Assembly (NCBI GenBank): GCA_002077045.2
Contig: KZ111153.1
Location: 730,939-794,938 of the forward strand
Origin: Rachicladosporium sp. CCFEE 5018
Lineage: Eukaryota > Ascomycota > Dothideomycetes > Cladosporiales > Cladosporiaceae
Direction of reading: 5' to 3'
DNA: 64,000 nucleotides
The notes beneath the pieces are model-generated. The model saw nothing but the letters and a program-made list of their open reading frames with translations, ran no database searches and was not told the DNA's origin. Positions within the stretch are counted from its first letter, which is position 1; each line of letters starts with the position of its first letter. Shown here piece after piece: positions 32,977 through 43,169 of this stretch. The position numbers were made by a program, and so were the translations under genes.

Positions 32977-34227
32977 ATGAGCGAAAAGTATCAGCCGCCA
33001 GGAGGACCTCCTCCAGGGTATGAGCCACAACGACAGGCTCCTACAGGCAACCATGGGTCAAACAACCCGTTCCGCAATGGGCAGGCACAGCAGCAGCAAT
33101 CGATGAGCGATCAACCGCCAAGCTATCAGGCACCTCAAGGCCCGCCACCTCAATGGAACGATCAAAAGCGTGCCGGGCCAGACGATGGCTATAATCTTCC
33201 ACCAGGACCACCGCCGATGATGCACGAGACTCAGACTGGCTATCACCCACCCCCAGGACCCCCTCCATCGTTCGACGGCGGCGACTATCAACCATCACCC
33301 GGACCTCCGCCTTCACACTCGAGCAAAGACAGCGAGTATGCGCCACCACCAGGTCCTCCTCCCGCGCAGAAGTCCAGCGAGCCAGCACCGCCACCCTACG
33401 ACCCCTGGATGGCTGTACCAGACAATGCACTGCTGCCTCCCCCGCCTTCATTCAAGCAGGACACTTCTCCCACAGCGAACGCAGACTACGACGATGCAAC
33501 ACGCGGCCACGCCTGGATCCGCAACAATCCTCTCTGGCAGCCGAGACAGCACGACCAACAGACTCTCACTCGCATAAGCTACGGTGACGTCCGTCTCACG
33601 ACTCCGCCCAACACCAAGAACGTCTCTCTCGAATGCCGTCGGCCAGGCCAAACCCACATCCGCACAACTTCGAAGTGCACAGACACTATCTTCCTTTCCG
33701 ACATACCAGTCTACGCTGCACTGAGTGACAATCCGCTTATGACTGAGCGGGCGAAAACGGTGTACTTCGAGATCCAAGTCCTGGCCATGGGCTCCAACAC
33801 ACCCGGCTCTGGCGACGCAGGTATAGCCATTGGTTTCGTCGCACCTCCATACCCCAGCTGGAGACTTCCAGGCTGGCATCGTGCCTCACTTGGCGTGCAT
33901 GGCGACGATGGACGAAGGTATGTTGACGATTCGTACGGCGGCAAGGACTTCACACATGCGTTTCGCAGAGGTGACGTGGTGGGCATTGGCATGCACTATC
34001 AGATCCCGTACCAAGCGGGTGGTAAGTCCAGGTGCGAGGTGTTCTACACGAGGAACGGGAAGAGGGAAGGCAGCTGGGATCTCCATGAGGAGCGGGATCG
34101 GGATCAGGAGGAAGGCGATGTGACCGGTCTGGAGGGGGAGAACGATCTTCTCGCCGCTGTAGGTTGCTTTGGTGGGGTGGAGTTTGAGGCGAGGTTCAGG
34201 AAGGAAGAGTGGAAGTTCAGGCCTTGA
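32977..34227 (+). CDS. Proline-rich SPRY-domain protein with PPxY motifs
   Basis: The open frame begins at a GTG (32941); the ATG at 32977 gives 416 residues. The N-terminal 145 residues are Pro/Gly/Tyr-rich, with a repeated Y-x(3,4)-PGPPP pattern and three PPxY motifs (PPGY 12-15, PPSY 47-50, PPPY 138-141), the ligand of WW domains such as those of the ubiquitin ligase Rsp5. The C-terminal half (about 225-416) is a SPRY domain with VYFEIQVLAMG, GDAGIAIGFVAPPYPSWRLP, GWHRASLGVHGDDGRRY, GDVVGIGMHY and FYTRNGKREG, resembling the SPRY domain of the yeast Rsp5 adaptors Ssh4 and Ear1. Those are membrane-anchored; no membrane segment is seen here. A soluble endosomal or ubiquitin-ligase adaptor is inferred. 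A second, 5'-truncated copy lies at 42679-43169. Confidence 0.8.
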   Translation: MSEKYQPPGGPPPGYEPQRQAPTGNHGSNNPFRNGQAQQQQSMSDQPPSYQAPQGPPPQWNDQKRAGPDDGYNLPPGPPPMMHETQTGYHPPPGPPPSFDGGDYQPSPGPPPSHSSKDSEYAPPPGPPPAQKSSEPAPPPYDPWMAVPDNALLPPPPSFKQDTSPTANADYDDATRGHAWIRNNPLWQPRQHDQQTLTRISYGDVRLTTPPNTKNVSLECRRPGQTHIRTTSKCTDTIFLSDIPVYAALSDNPLMTERAKTVYFEIQVLAMGSNTPGSGDAGIAIGFVAPPYPSWRLPGWHRASLGVHGDDGRRYVDDSYGGKDFTHAFRRGDVVGIGMHYQIPYQAGGKSRCEVFYTRNGKREGSWDLHEERDRDQEEGDVTGLEGENDLLAAVGCFGGVEFEARFRKEEWKFRP

Positions 34228-34791
34228 GATGCGTGATCGACTTTGCGCAGTACCCATCTCCCCCAGGACATGTGCACCAGGGTTAGACTGCTCAACACAA
34301 TTCCGTTGATGTATTTGCTGGGGCAATATGCAGTATTGCAGGTGCTGGAAGGTGTAAATTATCAAGGCTGCTTGACGGTTCTAAGATCTAGGTAGATGTA
34401 ACCCCTGTCCAAATAAGCATGTTGCGGAGTTCACAATCACCTCGAAGGTGTGTCACTCTGTTCTCAAATTCAGTAAATGCATTGCTAAACACCGCTAGAT
34501 TATACTCGAAGTGATTGATCTGGACCTCCTTGTTCACAACAACTTGTCGAAACGGTCCAGTCAAGTGGCTGCCCGATTGGACTCCAGTGTTTCAGATCCA
34601 GGTCCGAATGACACGAATGGCGAAGATCACCTCGTCTCCCGAAGCCTACACGGTCTACGAGTTGGCCATGACCTCAGTCAGTATCTGCTCTTATTGGCAT
34701 AGCATTTTTCCGCAGAGGCTCGGCATCTCAGAAGTCAATTATCGTATCTTGGATCATTTCATCTTGGCACGACACATTTAACCTGCACGCC
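34228..34791. other. Short spacer in contig C at the site of the 13-kb difference
   Basis: About 560 bases between the SPRY and TDG genes. From about 34650 rightward it aligns with D from about 56080; to the left of that I find no match in D. No gene is supported here. Confidence 0.5.
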
Positions 34792-36044
34792 TTACCCCGG
34801 CGCCGCACTCGCCTGACTCCTCTCCCTCCTCCGCTGCTCCACCCACTCCCCGAATGGCTTCCAAATCGCCTCCTTCTCCGCCGGCTTTGTAGACGCGCTC
34901 AGTCCACTTGTCGAGCTTGAAACAAACACCCTCGCGCCCCTCCATCCCTCACATACACCCATTCTCTCCGTCTCGGCCTGCCACCCATACTCGAACTCCC
35001 ATTTCTTCAATTCGCGCTTGTAGCGCCACCGCCAGATCGCTTCCCAAATCCCTTTCCCGACAATACACACAGCCTCGGGTCGGTACCTACGGATTTTCTC
35101 CTCGAGAATGGGAGTACCAGCTGACGTCTCGGCTTTGCTAAGCTGTGCCGCGTCTCTCGAGGGCCGGGAGACAATATTAGTATTTCCCATGCTGTACAGA
35201 CGGGGCAGGTCAACGTCTTGCTCGGGCGTTAGGCGGACAGGCGTGCAGCCTGAGGAGTGCAGGAGCTTCCAGAACATGTTGCTGGGATGGGCATAGGCGT
35301 GGCCGGCCTCGGCGGTTCTGATGCCGGGGTTCGTGCCGACGAAGATGCAGATTAGGTTCGGAGCGAGAGTATCGTTCAGGGGCGAGAGATGTTCGAATAC
35401 TTCTGGTCCTGTGTACTTGCTTGGAGTACGGCGTTTTTTGACTGGGGATGGCGAAACGACGGGCTTCACGTCCAGTTCCGTTGGCTCGCGCTTGCGTTTG
35501 CGGATGCTTCTCGGAGGGGGAGTTGTTGGCAGCTGACCAGACGAGGTCGTGCCCTTGGAGTTCTCATGTCGAAAACGTTGGAGCGAAGTGGCAAACCCCG
35601 ACTCGATCGGTGCAGTCTTGATATCGTCAGTGGAGTCCGCCAGCGTCTTTACTTCAGTCTCAATTGAGGGCTCAAAAATGCCCTGCTCCTCAATGATCGG
35701 CTTCAGCATGGCCATCTCCACTTCCTCATTCGTCTTCCTTGTGGTCTTGAACTCTAAGCCCTGCTGCTTGAGTAGGCCTCTCAGATATTTGATTAGTTGT
35801 CGTATGAACCGCCTCTGTCGTCCAATGATCAGTCTATTCTCCGGACTCGCGTCAATGGTCTGCAATGCTATCTGCCTCAGAGCTCCTTAGAGGCGATGAA
35901 CGACCTGAAACCGGATTCCTGGGTTAGGGGCGTGTTTGAACTCGATGAGCTTGGTATGGAGTACATCTCGAATACCTGCATCCAGGCATTGACCATGACG
36001 CACGTGTGCTGGCATGAGAGTTGTTCGCAAACAACCGAGATCAT
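34792..36044 (-). CDS. G/T(U)-mismatch thymine DNA glycosylase (TDG/Mug type)
   Basis: Exon 2 (34792-35833) holds the catalytic domain; exon 1 (35905-36044) is proposed, for 393 residues in all. TDG enzymes excise T or U from G mismatches in base-excision repair. Motifs: NLICIFVGTNPG with the catalytic-motif Asn, HAYAHPSNMFWKLLHSSG, PRLYSMGNTNIVSRP and VFVSSSTSGLSAS, the insertion-loop motif. A basic segment (IRKRKREP, VKKRR) precedes the domain. The longest open frame starts at TTG, so an upstream exon is needed. A 71-nt intron (35834-35904; donor GTCGTT, acceptor ATAG) links to a frame starting at ATG 36044 or 35996 with NTPLTQESGF; differences from the D copy there are synonymous or conservative (Val to Ile), which supports coding. 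The donor is weak, so the first exon is less sure than the rest. Confidence 0.82.
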
Positions 36045-36228
36045 AGGTTGTGTCGCGTGCTGTCACGGATTTGTGCCGGGAGACGCGACTTCAATGGAGT
36101 GACGTCTGGACTTCGGTGTCCGCGCGAACATAAAAGTGCATCCATCATGACTTCCCTCATGACTCCACATACGCTTTGCCACTCGTTGCCCTGTGAATAC
36201 CGGCCTCGAGCACCCTCTCGTCTGAACC

Positions 36229-36264
36229 ATGGCACCCCCATTCCCATCCTATCATGTCCGCTAG
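36229..36264 (+). promoter_or_regulatory. Upstream ORF overlapping the start of the metallo-beta-lactamase-like gene
   Basis: An 11-codon ORF (MAPPFPSYHVR, stop at 36262-36264) starts 25 bases before the main ATG at 36254 and ends inside the main reading frame. The D copy (57662-57697) keeps the same peptide although two bases differ, both synonymous. Ribosomes using this ATG would pass the main start, so it could lower translation. Confidence 0.4.
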
Positions 36265-37357
36265 CCCCACCGCCCAACTCTTACACGACCTCCGCTTGGC
36301 AATGACAACAGCCCTCTCATCTCGCCGACCAATCCTCCATCACCTGAACGCAGACAACTCCTGGCTGCTCCAGATTCCTCGCCCCGCTTCAGCTACTCGA
36401 AAGGGTTCGCGAGTCTACTACAACATCCTCATAGACCCCTGGTTTACCGGCGGTCAGACGGACATATCCTGGTGGTTCTCGCTGCAGTTCCATGCAATCC
36501 CGAGCGCGGTGCAGAGTATACAGGAGGTAGAGGAGCTGATCTGGAGGAATGAGGCGGTCGCTAGAGGAGATGGGGAAGGCGACGGTGAGCAGCGTGGAGA
36601 AGCGGCGATTGATGCAGTGGCGATCAGTCATGAGTTCACGGATCATTGTCACGAGGCCACGTTGAGGGAGGTGGGGAGGGATGTGCCTGTCTTTGCTGTG
36701 AAGAAGGCGGCGAAGCTCATTCAGGGTTGGAAACACTTCAGGACCGTGGTCCAGGTGCCTGTTTACAAACCTGGAGACAGGCTAGACTGGCGGGAAACGA
36801 GTCTTCTTCCGCTCCCGGCTTGGATTGGAATCTCCAGGTTAGAGCAGAAGAGCGATCCCGTCGGTTTACATGCTGCTCTCATGATCGCGTTCGAAAACGG
36901 CCGACGCTCGTCAATCGCAGGACAGAACGGCGAGCACGTCGACGCAGACGACACCGCTGAGGCACTCCTCCACACACCTCACGGTATCTCTCACGTAGCG
37001 GTCTCTACCATCATCTCCCAAGCCGACCCTCCGATCCGCACCATAGCCCTGTTGCACGGTCTCAGCGATGTGAAAGTAGGTGAGACACCTCTCGGACCTG
37101 CGCTACAGATTAACCTGGGCGCCAGGAATGGCGTCCACGTCCAGCAAGCGCTGCAGGCGAGTTCTTGGTTCGGAACGCATGACGAGGTCAAGAAAGGCTC
37201 CGGTATCGTTGCTAAGATGATCAAATCCCGAAGCATGCCATTGGTCGACGTACTCGCACAGGAGCAAAGCAGTGGCAGGCTGTCGAAAGAGGCGGCAAAA
37301 GCATGTCTTGCATCTTATGAGGAGTTGGGAAGCGGCATTAGCAGAGTACTGGATTGA
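36254..37357 (+). CDS. Metallo-beta-lactamase-fold hydrolase-like protein, 367 aa
   Basis: Single exon from ATG 36254. The sequence fits a fungal UlaG/RNase Z-like metallo-beta-lactamase fold: an N-terminal beta region with SWLLQIPRP and YYNILIDPWFTGGQTDISWW (the early Asp of the fold), then AVAISHEFTDHCHEATL as the metal-binding loop in place of the canonical HxHxDH, and later HGLSDVKVGETPLGPALQINLGARNG. Substrate is unknown. It is divergent from the TDG gene with about 210 bases between them. The related copy on contig D is cut by a premature stop, so this is the only intact copy in the window. Confidence 0.65.
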   Translation: MSASPTAQLLHDLRLAMTTALSSRRPILHHLNADNSWLLQIPRPASATRKGSRVYYNILIDPWFTGGQTDISWWFSLQFHAIPSAVQSIQEVEELIWRNEAVARGDGEGDGEQRGEAAIDAVAISHEFTDHCHEATLREVGRDVPVFAVKKAAKLIQGWKHFRTVVQVPVYKPGDRLDWRETSLLPLPAWIGISRLEQKSDPVGLHAALMIAFENGRRSSIAGQNGEHVDADDTAEALLHTPHGISHVAVSTIISQADPPIRTIALLHGLSDVKVGETPLGPALQINLGARNGVHVQQALQASSWFGTHDEVKKGSGIVAKMIKSRSMPLVDVLAQEQSSGRLSKEAAKACLASYEELGSGISRVLD

Positions 37358-37647
37358 GCGTTCATGGCGTCTTGGATTAGATGATGATACCCATTTACGA
37401 ATACACATATAATTGTACCTCTACGCCGAGAAGATCCTTGGCCACCAGACGCATCACCAGGAAGTCCGATTGGTGGTACCGAGATGTCGAAAACGAGTCA
37501 CAAGTATCGTACAGGCAACCTCTAGTACAACACAGTCCGTGATCTAGAGACCCCTTGCCTCTGTATGTGCCGAGACGCCAGCCACGCACTTCAGACCCTG
37601 TTGTCATTACACTTGCAAAAGCTTCACCCATTGCACTCCTCTTTCGA

Positions 37648-39861
37648 TCACCGCCGACTCCCCAAATAACTCCTCCCAAACCCACTCGTCACCTCACTCT
37701 CCCTCCCCATCCCGCTATTCAAACCCCTCCCCGTCCCCTCAACCTCCCTCATCGCCCCCTCAACCCTCCGTCTCAACTGCTCAGCCCCCTCATCCACAAC
37801 CCCAAGTTGCCCAAGATGCCGATTCAACGTCCTCACGATCTGCGCTAGCGGATCGTCAAACCCATCGCCACTGACTTTGCTGCCCTTCGTAGCAGAAGAA
37901 AGCGCAGAAGAAGAGGAATTAATGCCTTCGATCATCGCCGCCAAGCTCTGATTCATCTCCGTCAATCGATCGGAGCAATTCTCGGCCGTGCCGTAAACCC
38001 TCTCGCGCTCCTGGTCGACGCTCTGACCCGGCCCGGAGCCATCGGACGAGAGACCGGCTTGCTCCATGAGGCCGTCGACTTCGTTTTCGCATCTGCCTAG
38101 CAGAGCTTCGAGGCCACGCTGCTCATTCTCGACTACTGATAGCTGCCGCTCCACTTCAGCAGCATCCCGCTCAGCTTGAAAGCAACGCGCGTAGAGCTTC
38201 GAAATGGCTGTGGAGTTTGTCGTTAGGGCACGGTCCCAGGTTGAGACTGTGGAGGCTAGGGAGGCGAAGCGGGTTTGGTGTGTGGCGAGAGAGGTGGACC
38301 AAGTGGTCAGAATTTCTTCGAGAGATTTGGATTGTAGGCGGGAGATCGGGGCGGCGGGTTGGGTGGATTGGGAGGGGGCGAATTGGCGATGGACTGTTGG
38401 GTCGGAGGCGGTGGTTGTAGGTGCTGCAGTGGTGGAGGGTTCGGAGGTTGATGCGAGTGCGGCGCCGAAGAGATTCGAGGTCGCCGGCGCGGCGGATGTG
38501 GAGGTCGAGGTGGTTGTAGGTTGTGCAGTGCTGGCTGCTGGGGTAGATCCACCGCCGAAGAGGTTGCTCGATGGCGCTGCTGAGGTTGCTGGGGTAGAGC
38601 TGGTCTTCTGACCAAAGCCACCGCTGAACAGACTCGGTGCTGCTGGAGTAGGAGGCGCGTTGGCGGTGCTGTTGTCTTTCTGTGCGTCCGCTTTCACCTC
38701 GCCGAACAGAGGTGCAGCAGGCTTCGCTGGTGCAGGAGTAGCAGCTGCTCCACCGAAGCTGAAGCCTCCCGTCTTGGGTGCCTCTGGCTGCTTGTTCTCG
38801 TCCGGCTTTGCAGGCTGGCTGAAGAGACTCGGCGTCGGCTTCGCCGCTGCGCCTCCTCCGAACAAGCCAGCGTTGGAGGGTGGGTTGCCAGCAGGCGTAA
38901 AGCTGGGCATGGGCTGTGTTTTGTTTCCTTGGGGGGTAGTGGTTGCGTTGCCAGCGGGTTGTGCACTGCCGCCACCTAGATTCGAGAAGAGGCCGCCGGG
39001 TGCGGGAGCACTAGTCGCAGGTGCATTTTGGTTGCCAGTGCTGAAGAGACCGAGCCCAGGACTTGCCGCAGCACCACCGAACAGACTGCTTCCAGCGGGC
39101 TTACTCTGCTGTGCGGCTGGAGCAGCTGGTGTCTGCGAGCCAAAGAAACTAGCCGATGGCGCAGCAGTATCTCCAGGTGTCTGCGTGCCAGGCGTGGGTG
39201 CACCTGCAGGCTTGTTCATACCACCAAATAAGCTACCCCCCGTTGATGGAGCCGGACCACCTCCGAACAGTGAGCTTCCTCCGGACGGCGCGGCAGGAGC
39301 CTGCGCATTGCTCTGCCCACCACCAAATAACGTGGACCCACCAGCTGCTGGCGCTGCACCAGTCGATGCAGGCGTCTGCGTCCCACTACCAGCATCATTC
39401 TTCGGTGCACCGAAGCTGAATGTAGGCGTGCTTCTTCCACTCTGATTTGCTGATAGTCCACCGAACGCATTCCCACCTGCTGCTGCACCACCTCCGAACA
39501 GTCCACCAGACGGCTGTGCACTACTCGATGCAGGTGCAGCTCCTCGGAACAGTCCACCGCTACCTCCACCCTGCTGTGGCTGCGGTGTCGTCGCGCCCGA
39601 GTTGCCGAAAACGTTGCCTGTCGTCGCGCCGGATCCGCTGCCTAGCTTTGCTGGTCCGCTCGTTGCGGTGCTGCCGAACGGGCTTGCGCCGGTGGAGGCT
39701 GCTGCTCCACCACCGAAGAGACTGCCGCCTGCTGGTGCGCCACCACCGAACAGTGGCTTCGGTGCATTGTTGGCCGCAGGTGCAGCGCCGAAGAGACTGG
39801 GTGTGGATGTGCCGCTTGATGATGCCGGTTTGTTGGCGTTGTTGGTGAAGGAGAAGGCCAT
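37648..39861 (-). CDS. NSP1: FG-nucleoporin Nsp1
   Basis: A 737-residue protein starting MAFSFTNNANKPASSSG (ATG 39861; the frame extends to a GTG at 39876). Residues 1 to about 500 are a disordered Gly/Ala/Ser/Pro-rich FG domain with many SLFGG, GLFGG and FSFG repeats, the transport-receptor binding part of the pore channel. The last about 220 residues are the conserved coiled-coil Nsp1-C/Nup62 domain beginning SLEEILTTWSTSLATHQTRF with WDRALTTNSTAISKLY, which assembles with Nup57 and Nup49 type partners. The stop at 37648 follows YLGSRR. The second copy at 59011-61230 is open throughout. Divergent from the Laa2-like gene. Confidence 0.92.
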   Translation of the reverse strand: MAFSFTNNANKPASSSGTSTPSLFGAAPAANNAPKPLFGGGAPAGGSLFGGGAAASTGASPFGSTATSGPAKLGSGSGATTGNVFGNSGATTPQPQQGGGSGGLFRGAAPASSSAQPSGGLFGGGAAAGGNAFGGLSANQSGRSTPTFSFGAPKNDAGSGTQTPASTGAAPAAGGSTLFGGGQSNAQAPAAPSGGSSLFGGGPAPSTGGSLFGGMNKPAGAPTPGTQTPGDTAAPSASFFGSQTPAAPAAQQSKPAGSSLFGGAAASPGLGLFSTGNQNAPATSAPAPGGLFSNLGGGSAQPAGNATTTPQGNKTQPMPSFTPAGNPPSNAGLFGGGAAAKPTPSLFSQPAKPDENKQPEAPKTGGFSFGGAAATPAPAKPAAPLFGEVKADAQKDNSTANAPPTPAAPSLFSGGFGQKTSSTPATSAAPSSNLFGGGSTPAASTAQPTTTSTSTSAAPATSNLFGAALASTSEPSTTAAPTTTASDPTVHRQFAPSQSTQPAAPISRLQSKSLEEILTTWSTSLATHQTRFASLASTVSTWDRALTTNSTAISKLYARCFQAERDAAEVERQLSVVENEQRGLEALLGRCENEVDGLMEQAGLSSDGSGPGQSVDQERERVYGTAENCSDRLTEMNQSLAAMIEGINSSSSALSSATKGSKVSGDGFDDPLAQIVRTLNRHLGQLGVVDEGAEQLRRRVEGAMREVEGTGRGLNSGMGRESEVTSGFGRSYLGSRR

Positions 39862-40199
39862 GCTGTCTGATAACACAGCGGTGCGCTGAATTCAAGACCC
39901 CTCAAAGGCGCAGTATTTGCATCAATCAGCGCATGCGATTCGTCTTGTGTATGCGCACGATGATCTGCTGAAGAGGTAGGGCGTGGGTGATTCTTCGACT
40001 CGTCCACATAAAACGCGTGGTGGAAAGACGTGAACGTCAAGCTTGGACGGGAGGACCCGCGTCTCTTTACCCACGCGATTGAGGCGCAGTAGGTCCAAGG
40101 CAAGGAAACGGATGCAGAAGGTCCATCATGTCGTCTACATAAACTGAATTGCCCCCCATATCCTCCATCGTCTCCTTACATCCCAACAAGTCCGCAGCC
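39862..40199. promoter_or_regulatory. Divergent promoter NSP1 / Laa2-like gene
   Basis: About 340 bases shared with 61231-61568 at high identity by eye. An ACGCGT (40013-40018), the MluI cell-cycle box consensus, is preserved at 61382-61387. Function of the box is inference. Confidence 0.35.
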
Positions 40200-41935
40200 A
40201 TGTCCGCCCTCCAGCCCCCCCGCATCGTAACCACCGACCCCGGCGCCCATGAGCTAGAAGGTACATCTATACTATGAGGTGCTCCCCAGACAGTGTGCAT
40301 GGAAGCTAACACATGACCCTCAGAAGACGACACCTCCTCCTCCGACCACTTCTCCTCAGCCTCCGAAGGCACCCCTCCCCGCCCCGCCCGCACGCCCTCC
40401 CCCGCAGCACCCTCCTCTCCAATCCCTATCACGCGAGTAGAACGGGTAGACGACGAACCAGCCCATGGCGAAGTCCCCGGCACAAACGCCTATGACTTAA
40501 GAACGCAAGACGCCGTACCGGATGAGATTGAGATCGTGCCTGATGGGCAGCGATCGCGGAGCTCGACGCTCATGTTGAGCGGGCAGCAGAACAGCCGCCC
40601 CGGCACACCGCTAAGCCCGGGAGGGAGTCCTGTGCCGAAAACTGTTGTCGAGAGGGTTGACGATCGGAAAGCTTTCGGCGAGGTCGAGGGGACTGAGGCG
40701 TGGGAGTTGAGAAGGGGGGATGCGGAGCCAGATGAGGTTCGGAGGGTGGGGGATGCTGAGGGTAGGTGAGTTTCGTCGTTATTGAAGGGGAGATGTGAGA
40801 GTGGGGGTTAGGAGGATGAGGGCGGTGTGCTGATTGTTGGTGTCGTTACAGAGGAGCAGGCCGTGAGGAGCAAGACGTGAGTGGCGAGGAGAGACAGGAG
40901 TGGTTTAGGAGTATGTGGGAGGGCAAGTCAAAGACCGACATGGAGGCTGAGGAGAAAGACGACGAGGACGACGAGCCAGAGGAGGAGAACGACTTCGATG
41001 ACTTCGCCGAGGAGGGCGACGATGATTTCGGGGACTTCGACCAGGCAGACCAGACACCCATGCCTGCAGAGACACAACGACAAGTACAACCCGCACCACC
41101 ACCTTCGAACCCCTTAGCCCACCTCGTAAGTAGCCCTCTCAACCACATCTCTCCCCCCATTCTCCCTCTATCTGACATTCCCTCCCAGCCTCCCGTCGAC
41201 TTCTCCTCCCCATCCTCCCTCAAAACCTCCAGCTCCCCATACCTCGACATGATCTTTCCACCCTCTCCACCCGCCACGCCTCCCACAGACTCCGACCCAA
41301 CACCTCCCGCAGCCTTCCTCTCCCCACGCTCCGAATCCCTCTGGCACCAACTCCTCTCCCCGCCCCCCATGGCGCCACCCAACTGGACCCGCTCAAAGAT
41401 CCGGCGTCTCTTCCTAGTCTCCTTAGGCGTACCCGTCGACCTCGACGAAATCCTCCCGCCGTCCAAAGTCCGCCGATTAGTGCTGAAAGACGTGCATCTC
41501 GCTGGCAGAACCGAGGACGAGGGGCGAGAGAGTGCGGAGACTGGGCGAGAACCGGGTGGAGGGCAGTTGGAGCGGCTTAAGGGGGAGGAAGGCGGGAATG
41601 AGAGTAGTACGTCCGTGGACTCGAAGACAGGGGGTAAGGGGAGGAGGGCTGGGCCGCCGGCTGGCACGAGGCGAAGAAAGGCCAGTCCGCCGCCGCCGGT
41701 GGAGTTTGATGAGCATACCACCGCGGCGCTGGCAGCGACGACCGACGCCAAACTCCAGGGCATGAGCGCAGCTGAGCTCACGGAGCATCTGAGGATCCTT
41801 CAAGATGCGAAGCAGCGAGGGGAGAAAGTCTTGGAGTTTTGGGCGGGGAGAGTGGGTGAGGCGTTACGGGAGAAAGAGGCGTTGGAAGGCGTCATTGAGA
41901 ATTTAGTCGGCTTCGTCAAAGGACGGCGAGGTTGA
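40200..41935 (+). CDS. Acidic Laa2/YBL010C-like protein, four exons, 507 aa
   Basis: Exons 40200-40260, 40324-40765, 40852-41125 and 41189-41935. Introns have donors GTACAT, GTGAGT and GTAAGT, with GCTAAC or CTGAC branches in the first and third; the third (63 nt) is in frame and would otherwise be read as coding. The N-terminal half is disordered and Ser/Pro-rich. An acidic stretch carries DFDDF, DDDFGDFD, the type of motif that binds the AP-1 gamma-ear. The conserved core is NWTRSKIRRLFLVSLGVPVD, DEILPPSK, and the C-terminus is a coiled coil (LTEHLRILQDAKQRGEKVLEFWAG). This order resembles yeast Laa2 (YBL010C), an AP-1 accessory factor in clathrin traffic; the family assignment is from memory of the core motif and not certain. 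The D copy (61569-63305) has the same structure. Confidence 0.62.
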
Positions 41936-42012
41936 TGTTCGAAACATGTACATTCAGCTAGAGCTGCATTCCCCGCCTCTGCTGTGTACCATGTCCCACA
42001 AACACTACCCAC

Positions 42013-42578
42013 CTACACAGCTCCGTTGGCGAACCAGTCGGCACTCATGTCGTAGTTGAAGGGGAAGTTGAAAGCCGTGATGTCTGTGTTCCCGGCATAA
42101 ACCTCCCCTCCGTGTCCATCCCCGCCGGCACCCTGCTGCACATCATGCACCGGCACCCTAGGCACATTGAAGAAATCAAAAACATCCAAATACTCCAGCT
42201 CATTCGGCGCCGGTGTCCTCCCAGCCCGCGGCGTAATCGCACCCCCAACCCTCGGCTGCCGGGAAATGAGGAAATCGAGATCGTAGGCGCAGCGTCGCAT
42301 GTCTGCTAAAATCTTCACGCTCGAAGGCGGTTCGCGAGAATGCCGCTCACTGTCGTCGTACTCGGCTAGCACACGGGAGAGGAGCGTGGCGTAGCGGTCA
42401 GCGACTTCCCAGTAGCTGCCCATGTCGCGGAGGGTTTCAACTAGGGCGTGGATAGCGGGATTAACGAGATGATCTATTGTGGAGCCGTGGACTAGCAGCA
42501 GGCGGGCGGCGACCCAGAGACTGAATGCGAAGGGCGGGCCGAGGTTTGAGAGGAGGTTGTGTGTTCGGACGTGCGTGT
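42013..42578 (-). CDS. C-terminal part of a fungal-specific transcription factor (copy C, cut by gap)
   Basis: The frame enters from the gap at 42578 and stops at 42013, about 188 residues. The segment LGPPFAFSLWVAARLLLVHG followed by HLVNPAIHALVETLRDMGSYW and YATLLSRVLAEY is the helical end of the fungal-specific transcription factor domain (the region C-terminal to Zn2Cys6 DNA-binding domains). The end is acidic and aromatic (FNFPFNYDMSADWFANGAV), compatible with an activation tail. The DNA-binding half is outside the contig. The D copy at 63383-64000 is nearly identical. Confidence 0.75.
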
Positions 42579-42678
42579 NNNNNNNNNNNNNNNNNNNNNN
42601 NNNNNNNNNNNNNNNNNNNNNNNNNNNNNNNNNNNNNNNNNNNNNNNNNNNNNNNNNNNNNNNNNNNNNNNNNNNNNN
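42579..42678. other. Assembly gap (100 N) between contigs C and D
   Basis: Exactly 100 N. The right contig starts inside a SPRY gene copy already present in full on contig C. Confidence 0.99.
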
Positions 42679-43169
42679 TTATGACTGAGCGGGCGAAAAC
42701 GGTGTACTTCGAGATCCAAGTCCTGGCCATGGGCTCCAACACACCCGGCTCTGGCGACGCAGGTATAGCCATTGGTTTTGTCGCACCTCCATACCCCAGC
42801 TGGAGACTTCCAGGCTGGCATCGTGCCTCACTTGGCGTGCATGGCGACGATGGACGAAGGTATGTTGACGACTCGTACGGCGGCAAGGACTTCACACATG
42901 CGTTTCGCAGAGGTGACGTGGTGGGCATTGGCATGCACTATCAGATCCCGTACCAAGCGGGTGGTAAGTCCAGGTGCGAGGTGTTCTACACGAGGAACGG
43001 GAAGAGGGAAGGCAGCTGGGATCTCCATGAGGAGCGGGATCGGGATCAGGAGGAAGGCGATGTGACGGGACTGGAGGGCGAGAACGACCTACTCGCTGCT
43101 GTGGGTTGCTTTGGTGGAGTGGAGTTCGAGGCGAGGTTTAGAAAGGAGGAGTGGAAGTTCAGGCCTTGA
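42679..43169 (+). CDS. SPRY-domain protein, 3' part of second copy (cut by gap)
   Basis: This matches 33737-34227 with scattered, mostly third-position changes and ends at the same stop. It covers most of the SPRY domain from LMTERAKTVYFE to the end KFRP. The frame is fully open. The 5' half is missing because the contig begins here. Identity collapses about 15 bases after the stop codon, which marks the left edge of the C/D structural difference. Confidence 0.88.

Noticed and set aside
38660..39445. Long plus-strand frame opposite NSP1 (also 60290-61258)
   Set aside because: Antisense of the FG/Pro repeats; a Pro/Ala/Gly-rich artefact that appears in both copies for the same reason.
40846..41781. 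Minus-strand frame opposite the Laa2-like gene (also 62216-63151)
   Set aside because: Ser/Gly/Arg-rich shadow of the real four-exon gene; it crosses that gene's introns and has no domain.
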